A model generated the notes under the pieces. The model was not told the origin of the DNA. It did no database searches and saw only the letters and a list, made by a program, of their open reading frames with translations. The position numbers and the translations under genes were made by a program. DNA of 64,000 bases from Chaetoderma sp. LZ-2023a (lineage: Eukaryota > Mollusca > Caudofoveata > Chaetodermatida > Chaetodermatidae), in assembly GCA_034401795.1 (NCBI GenBank), contig CM067373.1, forward strand, positions 40,546,171-40,610,170, given 5' to 3'. Below are positions 30,062-41,696 of this stretch, in pieces. How positions within the stretch are numbered: position 1 is the stretch's first letter; each line of letters begins with the position of its first letter.

Positions 30062-31380
30062 TTAGCTCACGTGGTCAAGAGTAGTCAAGTGAGCTTATGC
30101 CATGGCGACCATCCGTCCGTCAACTTTTTAATAAAAACAAAAAGGAAAACCTTTTCTCAAGAACCTCTGAGCTGATTTCACCCAAATTTGAAAGGACACA
30201 TCGGTAGGGCATAGAGACACAAGTTGAGCAATAGTCAAAGGAAGACAATCGTCCAAGTTGGCGGCGTCTATCTCGGATTTTTAGAAACATTTTTAAAAAG
30301 CTCTGAAACCATTTGGGGATGGGGGCAGGGGTGGATCGATTCAAACTGTATGAAATATCATCTAGGGCAAGAGCTGAACCAAGTTTGCTCAAAGAAACTT
30401 AATTGGCCAAATGCTTCATAGACCATCTTGGGATGACCTAGTTTTCACGAAAATAACTTTTCCAGAATCGCTGAACGGATCCTGGCTGAAATTTGGGAGA
30501 TACGATTAGGCACATAAAGGGCATTCAAATGTGTTCAAGGTTAAGTAGTTCTATTCATAAAAACCAGGATTGCCATAGACCACTAAACAATGTTGCGTGC
30601 TTGTTGGCCATATTGGATTTTTTTATTTGATGGATTTTGAAGCCGAAATTTGTTTTACAGGTACATGTATATAGTTTTTTGTGTACGCTGCTTTCAAATG
30701 TGCCGCTTTTGAAACTGTTGGATAAACAGTTTGACATTTAAAATATCGTCTCGGGAACCATTTAGCAGGTTTCAATTACATTTGGCAGAATGTATCGTTA
30801 GGGCATCAGAGATCAAACTTTGGTCAAACGAAGCCGATCAGCGAATTTGGCCAGTGGCCATCTGGGATTTTAACAGATTTTTAAAAACGTCTTTACAAAT
30901 GTCCTCCTAAGCCACTTGGGGATTCATCAATTCAAAATTCATGAAACATCATTTAGGGCAACAGTTGAACCAGATTCGTTCAAGTGAGATTGATTGGCCA
31001 AATGCTTTGGAGGCCATCTTGGTTTACCTACAATGGCTTCAACAAGAACCACTAACATGACTAAATGGATTGGACTGAAATTTGGAAGATATGATTAGGT
31101 ACTAAGGATCATTAAAGTTTGGTCAATGGATGTTGATACATAAATAAACTCGACTGCTGTGGATCAATCAAAGTATAATGTGTCTGGCGGCCATGTTGAA
31201 TTTTCTGAAAATTTCTGAGAAAATCATTTAAAAGACTTATTAAAATTAATCACTGGACCAATTTTAAAAAACCTTGGCTAAAACTTCACACAAATTGGAT
31301 TAGTAAATTTGTTCACACATGCTAGTGATCATCTAGTTGTGTTATGTTTTGTCCATGGTCAAGGATACAGACAGACAAAA
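30062..31380 (+). repeat. Dispersed mollusc-type repeat, head present, tail eroded
   Basis: It starts TTAGCTCACGTGGTC...AAGTGAGCTTATGCCATGGCGACC, then internal blocks shared with 34046-35560 (GATTGGCCAAATG, CATCATTTAGGGCAA, GGCCATCTTGG). No clear tail; the right boundary is approximate. Frames inside look accidental. Confidence 0.55.
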
Positions 31381-32604
31381 AACAAATTGCTTTTGATGTA
31401 TGAAATATTCTGTAGAATATTTGGGACCAATTTCCATGGGGTCTGTTACTGGTTTCAGTCAAATTAGTTTCATAATATTCAACAGCTTTCTTGTATAGTA
31501 GTCATCTTAAAATTGAGGCACGGGCATATCAATGTCATAGCCATAGGTCACACTGTGATTTTAACCATTTAAGCCTCAAATTTGTTCGAAAACATGTTCT
31601 CAGAGAAAATGTCAATTTGCAGACAAAGGAAGATTCTTCTTGAAAATGTATCACTGGAATAACTGGCTCAGTTATTGAGGCAGTCATTTCAATGGTAAAT
31701 TTGCTTACAAAAAATGTTCTTGCTCTGCGAATGTACATTTCTGAAGATCACTGCACAAGTCATTTTGGCTGGCTTGAGTGTTACTGGGTTAAGTTAATAA
31801 GATTTTTGTTTTAATTTAGTTTCCATGTCTTGGAAGCTGTCTGTGCTGCATGGACACCGATTAGGATTTAACTACCATACTTTCTCAAGAAATGTACATG
31901 TATGTCACTGTAAATGTGCTACAGCCACTGGTTTCTCTCCTAGATGGTGACTTGTGGGGCATTTGTTCAGATGAACACTTGCGGCTTAACACGACACATG
32001 AAAGAGACTATCAAAACCAAAATGTGTGAAGAGCTAATTTGTGTACTTTGTGTGCTATAAATTTACCTTTTTACAATTTTTATTTGGAATTGTTTGACAA
32101 TAAAATGTTTATATGACATCTTTTGTTGTCAAGTCTTTTAATAATATTTTTAAATTTTATACATTTAATTAACAACTGTATTCTTTTTTAGCTCGAATTT
32201 ACTAAGTAAAACAAGGTATTGCGATATCCTGCACGTCCTCCGGTTGTGGTGGTGTCGTCGTTGTCCAATTTCATTTTAGCTCAACCTTTCTGTTTATGTC
32301 TCAGGTTTGGTTACTCAAACTGGACCCAAACCTGGGCACATGCTTCCTTATAATGATACAGCATCTCATAATTACATTGAGGTCAAACGGTCAAGGTCAG
32401 TGTGACCTTAGTAAAAACCTTATTTTTTAACATTAACATTTTCCGTTTAGATCGACTTTTCGGTTTATATCCCAGGTTTGGTTAATCATACTGGACCAAA
32501 GCTTGGACATATAGCGCCTTATAATGACACGGCATCATACAATCATGTTTTGGTCAAAAGGTCACGGTCACTGATATGCATGGTGACCGTCTCATCTGTC
32601 AACC
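31381..32604. other. Unassigned DNA with repeat fragments
   Basis: It holds a degraded copy of the GACTGGCTCRGTTA hairpin element (about 31615-31735), a possible polyadenylation signal (AATAAA at about 32100, followed by TTTTGTTGTC) and two diverged direct units (about 32285-32420 and 32460-32590, both with CAGGTTTGGTTA and GGTCAA...GGTCA). No gene recognised. Confidence 0.4.
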
Positions 32605-33445
32605 TTTAAAGATCCTAATCCTCATTAACCGCTTGGTGGATTTCAACCTAATTTAGCTGGATGGACGCTATGGGGGTAGGCTACAGAATTTGTTTACAGA
32701 ATCTTGATTGGTCAATTTTATTTTTTTATTTTACGTTTTATGAAAAATACACCGGAAATTGTTAAAACACTACTTATTAACCGTTTTGTGGAGTTCAATC
32801 TAATTTGGCTGGAAGGACCCTGATGCTTTCAGTTTCAGAACATGTATACGGAATTTTGATTGGTCAATTTATTTGTGTGAAAATCTTTGATTTTATGAAA
32901 GATTTACAGGAAATTGTCAAAACTCTACTCCTTATTAACCGCTTGGCAGATTTCAAATTACTTTGGCTGGCCATTCCTATCAGGGTAGGCTCCAGAACAT
33001 CTATTCAGAATTTGAATGGGTCAATTTCTTTGGTAATTAGTAATTTTATGAAAAATTTACTGGAAATTGTCAAAATTCATCTTCTCCATAACCGCTGGGT
33101 TGATTTTATCCACATTTGGCTGGAAGGATTCTAGAGTGGTAGGATGTTCTAGAACTCCTATTCAGAATTTTGGTTGGTTAATTTTTTCTTGGCCATTTGG
33201 ATTTTTTGAAAACTTTCCAGACCAATTTATAATGCTACCCCTTAATTAGTGGGCCAATTTCAACGAAACTTTTGTGGATTGATACTCTGGCGGTAGGCTT
33301 CATGTCAAGTGAAAATTTTGATTAGTCAATTTCTTTGGTGGCCATCTTGGATTTTTTTTTAAATTATCCATCATGTGTACCTGTATTTAAATACAAATGA
33401 TTCAAATGCTAATAGTTCAGGTTACAGCCACAGGCACTTCAGCCT
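32605..33445 (+). repeat. ~155-bp satellite array with its tail
   Basis: About five units of the same family that flanks the Polintons (CTCATTAACCGCTTGG, TTTGGCTGGAAGGA, GAATTTTGATTGGTCAATT), closing with TTTAAATACAAATGATTCAAATGCTAATAG at 33390-33420. Confidence 0.7.
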
Positions 33446-33986
33446 TTTGTTGATAAGGCATTCCATATTTATATTATTTTTTAAGTCAAGCTTCATGATT
33501 CATTGCAAAGTCATAAAGTCAAACTTCATAGTTGCTTTGCAACAACATTTCTGCTTAAACATATGTAGCAGCTGCCATTTCTGACAATCACACATTATAT
33601 CTGCAATTGACTATAGCTACTTAATCTGATTTGTCAATACACGGCGATCTCAAGAGATGGTTTTTGCTCAACAGAAATATCTAAATTATAATATTTCAAT
33701 TGTATCCTTTATTGATTCAAGTTCTGACTTAAATTTCAATGATTTAAATGAATTAAAGCTTGGCCACACATTGTGAAATATGTATTTGCAGGTCAAGATG
33801 ATTTATCTTTTATAGATCCCGCTGGTTATGGTTCGATACATGTACGTAGCTCAAGCATTCCAATAGTAAATTTCAAAATAGCCTTCTTGGTTGGCAAATT
33901 GACATTCACTAAGCAAAAATTAAATTTTGACCAGTAAATGGTTAACATGGTTTACTACATGTACCTCCAAAACAACCAATTATACA

Positions 33987-33987
<1 letters not shown>

Positions 33988-34045
<58 letters not shown>
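33988..34045 (+). repeat. (ATT)n microsatellite
   Basis: About 19 uninterrupted ATT units directly abutting the TTAGCTCA head of the next repeat. Confidence 0.95.
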
Positions 34046-34048
<3 letters not shown>

Positions 34049-35560
34049 GCTCAGCTGGCCTGAAAGGCCAAGTTATGAGGCCAAGTGAGCTTATGCCACG
34101 GCGACCATCTATCATGTGTCCGCCCGTTGTCTTAACTTTTCCTTTAAACGACTTCTCAAGAACAACTTGGCCGATTTCAATCATATTTGGCAGGAAGGAT
34201 CCCTACGCTATACAGATTCAAATTTGTTCAAACCAAGCCGATTGGCTGATCTGGCGTGTGGGCATCTTGGATTTTGGCCTATTTTTAGAAATACCTTTAA
34301 ATACATTCTCCGAAACCCCTTTGGGGATCGATTCAAAACTCATGAAATATCATCTAGGGTAAGAGGTGAACCAAATTTGTTCAAGGGAATGTGATTGGCC
34401 AAATAGTTCGACGGTCATCTTGGATGACCTAGTTTTCGCAAAAAGACGGATTGGTTGAAATTTGGGAGGTATGATTAGGAATTAAGGGCCATTAAACATT
34501 GTTCAAGATAAGTTGCTACGTAAAAGAACGTAGCCGCCATGGGCCACTCAAAATGTAGCATGTTTGGCGGCCATACTGGATTATTGTATATGATGGATAT
34601 TGGAGCCAAAATTGGTTTGATATAGGTTTTCGGGTAATCTGATTTCAAATTTGCCATTTTTGAAACCGTCGGATAAACTTTGTCGGCCATCTTGGATCAG
34701 TTTCCCACCAAAAGTTCCCATACTAAAGCAATGGGAAATTTTAAAATGGCTTCTCGAGAACTTCTGGGCCGATTTCAAATATATTTGGGAGGAACAATCC
34801 TTAGGGCATAGAGATTCAAGTATGTTGAAACGAAGCCGATCAGCCAACTGGGATTTTAGCCGCTTTTTAAAAATATCTTTAAAAAATCTCAGAAACCGAT
34901 AGGGGCCTCCATTTAAAATTCATGAAATATGATTTATGGAAAGAGCTGAACACAGTTTGTTCAAGGTAACTTGATTGGCCAAATAGTCAGGCGACCATCT
35001 TGGAAGACCTAGATTTCGCGAAAACGACCTCCAGAAATTCTGAACGGATCGGGCCGAAATTTGCAGATATGATTAGGGACTGAGGGCCATTGAAGTTTGT
35101 TCAATGGAAGTTGATCCATCAAAAACATCGTCACCGTGAGCCAATCAAAATGTAGCGTGCTTATCGGCCATATTGGATTTTTTATTTGATGGATTTTGAG
35201 GCCGAAATTGGTTTTGTATATGTTTTCGGGTATTCTGATGTTAAATTTGCCATTTTTGAAACTATCGGATAACTGGTTTGGCAGCCAGCTTGGATCGTTT
35301 TTCCCATTAAAAACAAATGCATAAAAACCATGTCCGGCATTAATTAATCAAAATTTAGCGTATTTGGCGGACATCTTGTATTTTTGAAAAACTCATAAAA
35401 AGACTACTTATTAAACACTGGGCCGATTTTAATAAAACTTGGCTAAACATTCTTTACAGAAATTATATTGGTGAATTTTTTCAGTGGTCATTTTGTTTTG
35501 TCCGGTTGTGCCAGTGGCGAATAATTCCAGGTGAGCGATACAGGCCCGTTGTGCCTCTTG
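34046..35560 (+). repeat. Dispersed mollusc-type repeat, head and tail present
   Basis: Head TTAGCTCAGCTGGCC...AAGTGAGCTTATGCCACGGCG; tail CAGGTGAGCGATACAGGCCCG...GCCTCTTG. The internal sequence contains about three long diverged units (GGCCGATTTCAA..., CATCATCTAGGG..., GGCGGCCATATTGGATT). Non-coding. Whether it moves as a non-autonomous DNA transposon is inference. Confidence 0.7.
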
Positions 35561-36001
35561 TTTGTAATTTATCCACGGCAATTACAATTAAATTATATAT
35601 AATATATGGTGTTCTTGAGACACTCTTCCATGAATTTCCAACAGCTGATTATCTATTCCATGATAACCATCCACAATAGAGGGATCCATTTCTAGCTATG
35701 TCCCGCCCATTTTAGGTTAACTCTGCCCATGCTTTGCAGGTGTTCGAATCGATTTATGTAATTTGAACACTGCATTCTAAGAATTCCAAAATCAAGGTAA
35801 CTATACAAGTACGCTATTGAATATTTTAAAACTAATTTTACTAGTTTGATTTGTCCAGTCAAGTTAGTTTCAAAATATTCAACTGACTGTTTATTAAATA
35901 GTACATGTGCATACAATTCGTACACTTGACAGACTATTGTTGGATCCATCCATTGCATGTTTGGAAGCTGTTTAATGTTCCAAAAATGATTTGACTTATT
36001 A

Positions 36002-37096
36002 TTAGCTCACCTGGCCAGAATAGCCAAGTGAGCTTTGCCATGGCGAGTATCCAGTGTCCTGGCGTCTGTCAACTTTTTCTTAAATCGACTTCCCAAGAAC
36101 TACGGGGCCGATTTCAATTATCTTGAGCAAGAAGCATCCTTAGGGCATGTAGATCCAACTTTGTTCAAATGAAGCCGATCAGCCAATTGGCCGACAGCCA
36201 TCTAGGATTTTATCCGATTTTTATAAACTTAAAGTTTTCTCCAAAACCGCTTGGGGAATTGATTCAGAACGCATGAAACATCATGTAGGGCAAGAGCTAA
36301 GCCAAGTTTGTTCAGGAGAACTTGATTGACCAAATGGTTCAGTTTTAGCGAACACAACTTCAGAACCGCTGAAAGGATCCGGTTGAAATTTGGGAAATAT
36401 GATTAGGGAGTAAGGATCATTATAGTTTGTCGAAGAGAAGCTAGAAAAACATGGCTGCAGTGAACCACTCAAAATGCTGTGTGTTTGGCAGCCACCTTGG
36501 ATCATTTTCCCGCTGAAACCTCCCATACTAATGCAATGGTACATTTAAAATGTCTTCTCGAGAACAGTTGGGCCGATTTCTATTATATTTGGCAGAAAGC
36601 ACCCTTAGGGCATAGAGATCCAGGTGTGTTCAAACAAAGCCAATCGTCCAATTTGGCCAGCGGGCATCTTGGATTTTGTCCAATTTTTAGAAATGTCTTT
36701 TAAAAATCCTCCCCGATACTGGTTGGCGAGTCGATTCAACACACATGAAATGTCATCTAGGGCAGAAGCTGAACCAAGTTTTTTCAAGGGAACTTGACTG
36801 GCCAAATGCTTTGGCGACCATCTTGGATAACTTAGTTTTAGCAAAAATAACTTCTCCAGAACCGCTAAATGGTTCGGGCCGAAATTTGGGAGATATGATT
36901 AGTGAATAAGAGCCATTAAGGTGTATTCAAGGGAAGTTGATCCTTATAATGAAACATGGCCGCTGTCATTATGGTACAATTCTGGTCAACTCATTTAGGA
37001 TTTTCAAAAACCTTTTGATTCTACTTATAGACAATGGCCTTTCTAGTTGGAATTCCAGTGTTTCAGGTGAACGATACAGGCCCCTTGGGCCTCTTG
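36002..37096 (+). repeat. Dispersed mollusc-type repeat, shorter copy
   Basis: Head TTAGCTCACCTGGCCAGAA...CAAGTGAGCTTTGCCATGGCG; tail CAGGTGAACGATACAGGCCCCTTGGGCCTCTTG at about 37064-37096. It has one internal period fewer than 34046-35560. Confidence 0.7.
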
Positions 37097-39600
37097 TTTG
37101 TTCTATGCCCTAAAGGTGATTCTTGCGAATCGGTCCAGTAGTTGTTGAGAAGAGTTTGTTTAAAGGAACAAGTTGAAGGTGGGATAAGAGATGGAGTAAT
37201 GGCCCAAATAAATATAAATAATGAAACTGTAGGATAAATAACAATGATAATTGAGGAATTGGAGTGAATAACTAAGACAAAATCAAACCGTATATTCTCT
37301 AAATGCTACATATTTATCAAATTAAATTCGGATACAATTCAATGAGAGGGGGCACAAATATCATAGCTCAAAACACTACATGGCATTTGACACTCCACCC
37401 CAATTTGATATCCTATTGTCACCAAGGGGACACAATCACCACACACATAGGTTAAGGAGAGCATTTTTTATCGCATGACCATCCCTGGTTTTCTGTTCCA
37501 CCTACCATTCAATAGAGGCGTTCAAAATATTATGGTTCAAAATTACCCATGATAGTTGGACTGCCCCATATTGTCAACCAATTGTCACTAAAGTAACTAA
37601 ATCCCCCAAAGTTCTGATTCACATCCAAGTCAATAACATCACCCACCATAACAGAGTTATGTTAGGAAGAGAATTCCACATCCCAGATCTATACATGAAA
37701 TTATGTTTCCAATACCATTCATTACAGGATGATAGCACATATTACCAATTCTCAAAATTATCAACGATATTTGAGTTCAATCCACACCCCACAACCCCCC
37801 CCCCCAAAGAGTATCATATGACCATCTGTGGTATTCTGTTTCCCATACTATTCAAAGTAACTCAGGATAATTAGACCTCTCCCACAATGTGGCGTCCTAT
37901 TGTCATTAAGGTGACAAAACCATACAGAGAGGAGGAAGGGAGAGTATTTAATATGCTACTCTTGTCAAAACAGATTCAGCACGCAGACTTACAGTTGCTT
38001 GCAACCGTACCTTCTAGTTCATAAATTATGTTTTTTACTAATATCTTACATTGTTCTCTTTATTTCTTTTCAGATCCTATGATGTAGACCTTAGTATAGG
38101 TGCATCGTCATCAATGTGGTAGGCTTTGTCCGTGACAAAAATAAAATGACAGGATTTAGCTTAAATTCAAGAAATTTATTGGGACAGGGGGTGGGGTGTG
38201 TGTGTGTTTGAAATATCACATAGTACACCGGCATCGAGTTTGCCTAGAGCTGCCTTTGGAGCTGCCCAGCTGTTACAGTTCAGTTATATAGCATCAAGGA
38301 TACGCAAGTTGCTTTGTATAAACGTAGCCTTTTTATCAAGGGCATCTTTGATCTACGAATACATAGCGTCCAGAAGGACTGGAAAGCTGTGTTCCCCACG
38401 ACGCAGCGTGCAGCAATGTCAGCAGTACTGCAAAGCAGTGAGCCCATGATTTTACTTTTCCTCCATGGTTCGCCGCCACGAAGTGGATCGTCATTTTCTT
38501 TAGTGTCATGCTTTGTAGATAGGTATATGTGGGTGAACTCAAAAGAGCGTACAGGGGAAGAACTATGGAATCGTGTACGCGTAATATTAGTTAATATGGA
38601 AGCGCTTCACTTGTTAATGCAGCACGTATTAGGAAGGATGAATACGCTTTGATTAACCCCACTTGAGCCAACAGCGCCTCAAATCGCTAAAAATACTACT
38701 TATATCAATTAAGCATTTAATGGTCAACACTTTTCAAGAAATTCTAAAATTAGAAGACAATTTTTTTTTTAATTTACCTCCGAAATCTTTGACTGGCTTG
38801 ACCATTAAATGGTAATGTTAAAGAAGCTTCAAGCTTTGGCTTACCCAGTATCCATTTGCAGGTCGAGAGAAGAGTATCTTTGAAAATTTACCACTGGACT
38901 GACTGGCTCGGTTACCGAGCAAGTAATTCCAGTGGTTAATTGTCAAAATACACTTCTCTTGACCTGCTAATAGACATGCCTCGAGACAACTGCAGATTTA
39001 TATTGGTCAGTTTGACCATTAACAGGTTAAGTTGACACAAGAGGGGTTAAGTTACAAGGTCAAGATAAAATAACCAGAGGGCAAATACCATCGGACAGGT
39101 TACAAAGAATATGTGCGTAAAGAAGCTTTGTAGACGCTTGAATCTGAGAAATGCCGAGAGGAAGATGATACTAATGAGCGTTATAACAATGTGTTTAATA
39201 AAATTAGATAATATATCTAGACAAAAGCCATAGATGGTTCAAATGTTTTAAAGATGTGAGATGTATGCTATCAACGAGATATATTCAAGTTTTATCAGAG
39301 CAAGAAATTGACGCACCCAACTACAGATCTACGAAACTAAAGAACAAACTCAAAGTAGTCTTTTCTCGGAACCTGTCATTTCGCCAGCCAGTAAATCAAA
39401 CTCAATCTGAACTTATATACAATTCAAATGGTGGAAATGGTTGTGAAGAAGCAATAATAGACATGGATTATACAAGGTTGCATGAGGTACAAAACTACAA
39501 GTCTCTTACGTCTACAATACTGCGAAATTGATTCGAAGTTATCTGGTTGAACTGAAGTCATCTCTGCCACCGCCACATACACCTGAAGATGTGGACGTCC
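37097..39600. other. Unassigned DNA, weak tandem units and one hairpin element
   Basis: About 37350-37960 shows three or four diverged units of roughly 170-180 bp (CTATTGTCACCAAGG..., CCATACTATTCAA...). Near 38073 a pyrimidine-rich tract ends in TTCTTTTCAG, a good splice acceptor, followed within 75 bp by AATAAA, so a terminal exon of a host gene is possible. 38314-38652 is open for 112 codons and 39256-39531 for 91 codons, neither recognised. 38850-38980 is a copy of the hairpin element with CTGGCTCGGTTACCGAGC. Confidence 0.35.
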
Positions 39601-39605
39601 AGAAA

Positions 39606-39922
39606 GTAATTCGCCTTTCCAGAGTATCCATCTATCGGCTGACGTAATATGACGTCATAATCAGCTAAGCTCCGTGTAGGATGACGTCATAATCATTACG
39701 TCATAAATGGTTCTATATGGGGCCGTCTGTAACTCATAATAGTCCGACACGTTGTAGAGACATACAATTCGTACGTGTCGGACTATTAATAGTTAAGGAC
39801 GGGCCAAATAGAATCATTTATGACGTAATAATTATGAAGTCATCAACACGGCGCTTAGCTCATTGTGACGTCATATGACGTCAGCTGAGCTGATAGATGG
39901 ATACTCTGGAATGGTGAATTAC
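39606..39922. mobile_element. 317-bp foldback (palindromic) MITE-like element rich in TGACGTCA
   Basis: Left arm 39606-39748 and right arm 39778-39922 are near-complete reverse complements (GTAATTCGCC...CCGACACG against CGTGTCGG...GGTGAATTAC) around a ~30-bp loop. Each arm carries the 8-bp palindrome TGACGTCA, a CRE-like site, more than once. No coding capacity. Confidence 0.85.
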
Positions 39923-40201
39923 TCAATCTCAGTCCATGGTATGTTGTTAGTGAGAGTATAAAAGCCGAGCTTCTTGAAGCTAGGGAGATGTCAAAACAGC
40001 TCTTCATTCATGTGTGCGCAAGACAGACTGTCTAGTAATTATATTAACCTTTTTGATACTCTTCCGAAACCTAAATAGAGAGCCTTCAGCAGCACTTTGA
40101 ACAAGATAGCAGCATAATCTGGAGACACTAGTATCATACTCAAAGCAGACAGAAACTTATTTACAAGATTATTAGTCATCGCTCAGAAACGTAAAACTGA
40201 C

Positions 40202-40501
40202 ATGAAAGAACTGCTTTCGAATGAACCTGGACAAATACCTTGGTCTCCGGTCGCATTGGATGGTTCGTTAGATAGGACAAACAAAGCCGTAATGCCTACC
40301 TTGATAGGGAAAGATCTAGTGTTGCTACCTGTTTTACCAGATGTCACAGCTGTCATAACCGATGCCATGGCTTTGCTTCAGATGCTTTCAGAAATACCAG
40401 AAGATTATGTGAGTTGGCAGAATCAATTTTTGATAGAATTCTTGGTCAGGCAGGAACTGTCGAAAGAATTTATCTTTCTTGTTTATCCATCCATCACATG
40501 A
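40202..40501 (+). other. Unassigned open frame
   Basis: 99 codons from ATG 40202 (MKELLSNEPGQIPWSPVALD) to TGA 40501. The amino acid pattern looks protein-like rather than random, and it may be a fragment of a repeat-encoded or host gene. I recognise no family. Confidence 0.2.
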
Positions 40502-40600
40502 CGTCATAATCTACTACGTGGCGTGTATGATGACGTTATAAACAATGACGTCATGAATGGTGTAGACAAATACGTCACGAATGTATAATTGAGGACGGAC
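40494..40600. repeat. Partial copy of the foldback element
   Basis: One arm only: ATGACGTCATAATC, CGTGTATGATGACGT, ATGACGTCATGAATGG and GAGGACGG in the same order as 39650-39780. Confidence 0.5.
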
Positions 40601-40649
40601 TAAGCGTTGCTGTACGAATTATATGTCTTTACTATTTAATAAACATTTT

Positions 40650-40740
40650 GTTGAATATTTTGAAACTGATTCGACTGGGTGCTGTTGCTGCCACATAGGC
40701 AGCTACAGCATCCCGTCAAATTAGTTTCAAAATATTCAAC
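40650..40740. repeat. Hairpin element family A
   Basis: GTTGAATATTTTGAAACTGATTCGACT... ends in the reverse complement ...TTAGTTTCAAAATATTCAAC. Related hairpins lie at 41281-41369, 49740-49811, 59608-59693, 60287-60372 and 61201-61284, with a degraded one at 35819-35884. Confidence 0.8.
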
Positions 40741-41280
40741 AGCTTACCTGTATAGTTTTCTGAAAATTTATAGTCAGGAAATTCAGGGATCGATCCCAAC
40801 ACGAGTGAGGTGTGGGTGGGGACTAACTAGAGATTGGCGGGGCATGGGTAAAACTGGAAGGTCCATTGGCTTTGTTGGAGACCAGTAACCCCGCAATATC
40901 TACTCTATACACAGAAAGGCAGAAGCGTGAACACGACAGTCGTCTTCTTGTTAACATCGGCGGTGCATAACATCATTGTCCAAAGCAGTGGAGAAAGTGT
41001 TTGGCTAATGGCAATAACAACACAGGGGCTACTCACGTTTAGTCTGGCACGTGAATAGTCTTTTATTATTCTGAACCTGATTTCCTACCACAACCGTGCT
41101 GCTATTCCAGGCAGTTACTCTGCTTGTGTGCAGAATCACACATAAGGCTCATTTTGAGCGTATATATCCCAGAATATTGCTTGGGACCCCCAACAGTAGT
41201 GGCCGAGGGTCACATGGGATCCCCATAAAATCATGTGTGCTCATTAACCTTAATATTCTATACGGTGTAAAATTTATTCA

Positions 41281-41369
41281 GTTGAAAATTTTGGTGTTGG
41301 TTTGACTGGAAGCCGTTGATGTCTAAGACAGCAACTGCTCCCAGTCAAATTATTTTCAAAGATTTCAAG
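41281..41369. repeat. Hairpin element family A
   Basis: GTTGAAAATTTTGGTGTTGG...CCAGTCAAATTATTTTCAAAGAT; same family as 40650-40740. Confidence 0.65.
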
Positions 41370-41696
41370 TTTTGAGTAAATGCTAACCAATTTTATGTTT
41401 CTGCGCTCAAGAATTATCCTACAATGGGTATTGTGTGTCCGGAATCTGTGATCTATTGTAGATGGTGCCTTTTGACCTTTATAACTTTTACCTATCTTTG
41501 ATTTATTTTAACAGAATTATGTGCAATTTGTATTTTAACATCGGAGTTCCAACGGCTCCGTTACTCTATTAGAATTTTTAAATCTTTCGATTTATTACAT
41601 TTTACGCAATATATTCTAGCTATGTAACCATAACTCTCAACTTTATACGTCTTGATCTTACACTTGCTTATATCATTTTATCATCGTTCACTCATA

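Noticed and set aside
38314..38652. 112-codon frame as a host gene
   Set aside because: No recognisable domain, no splice support on both sides, and overlapping frames of similar length on the other strand.
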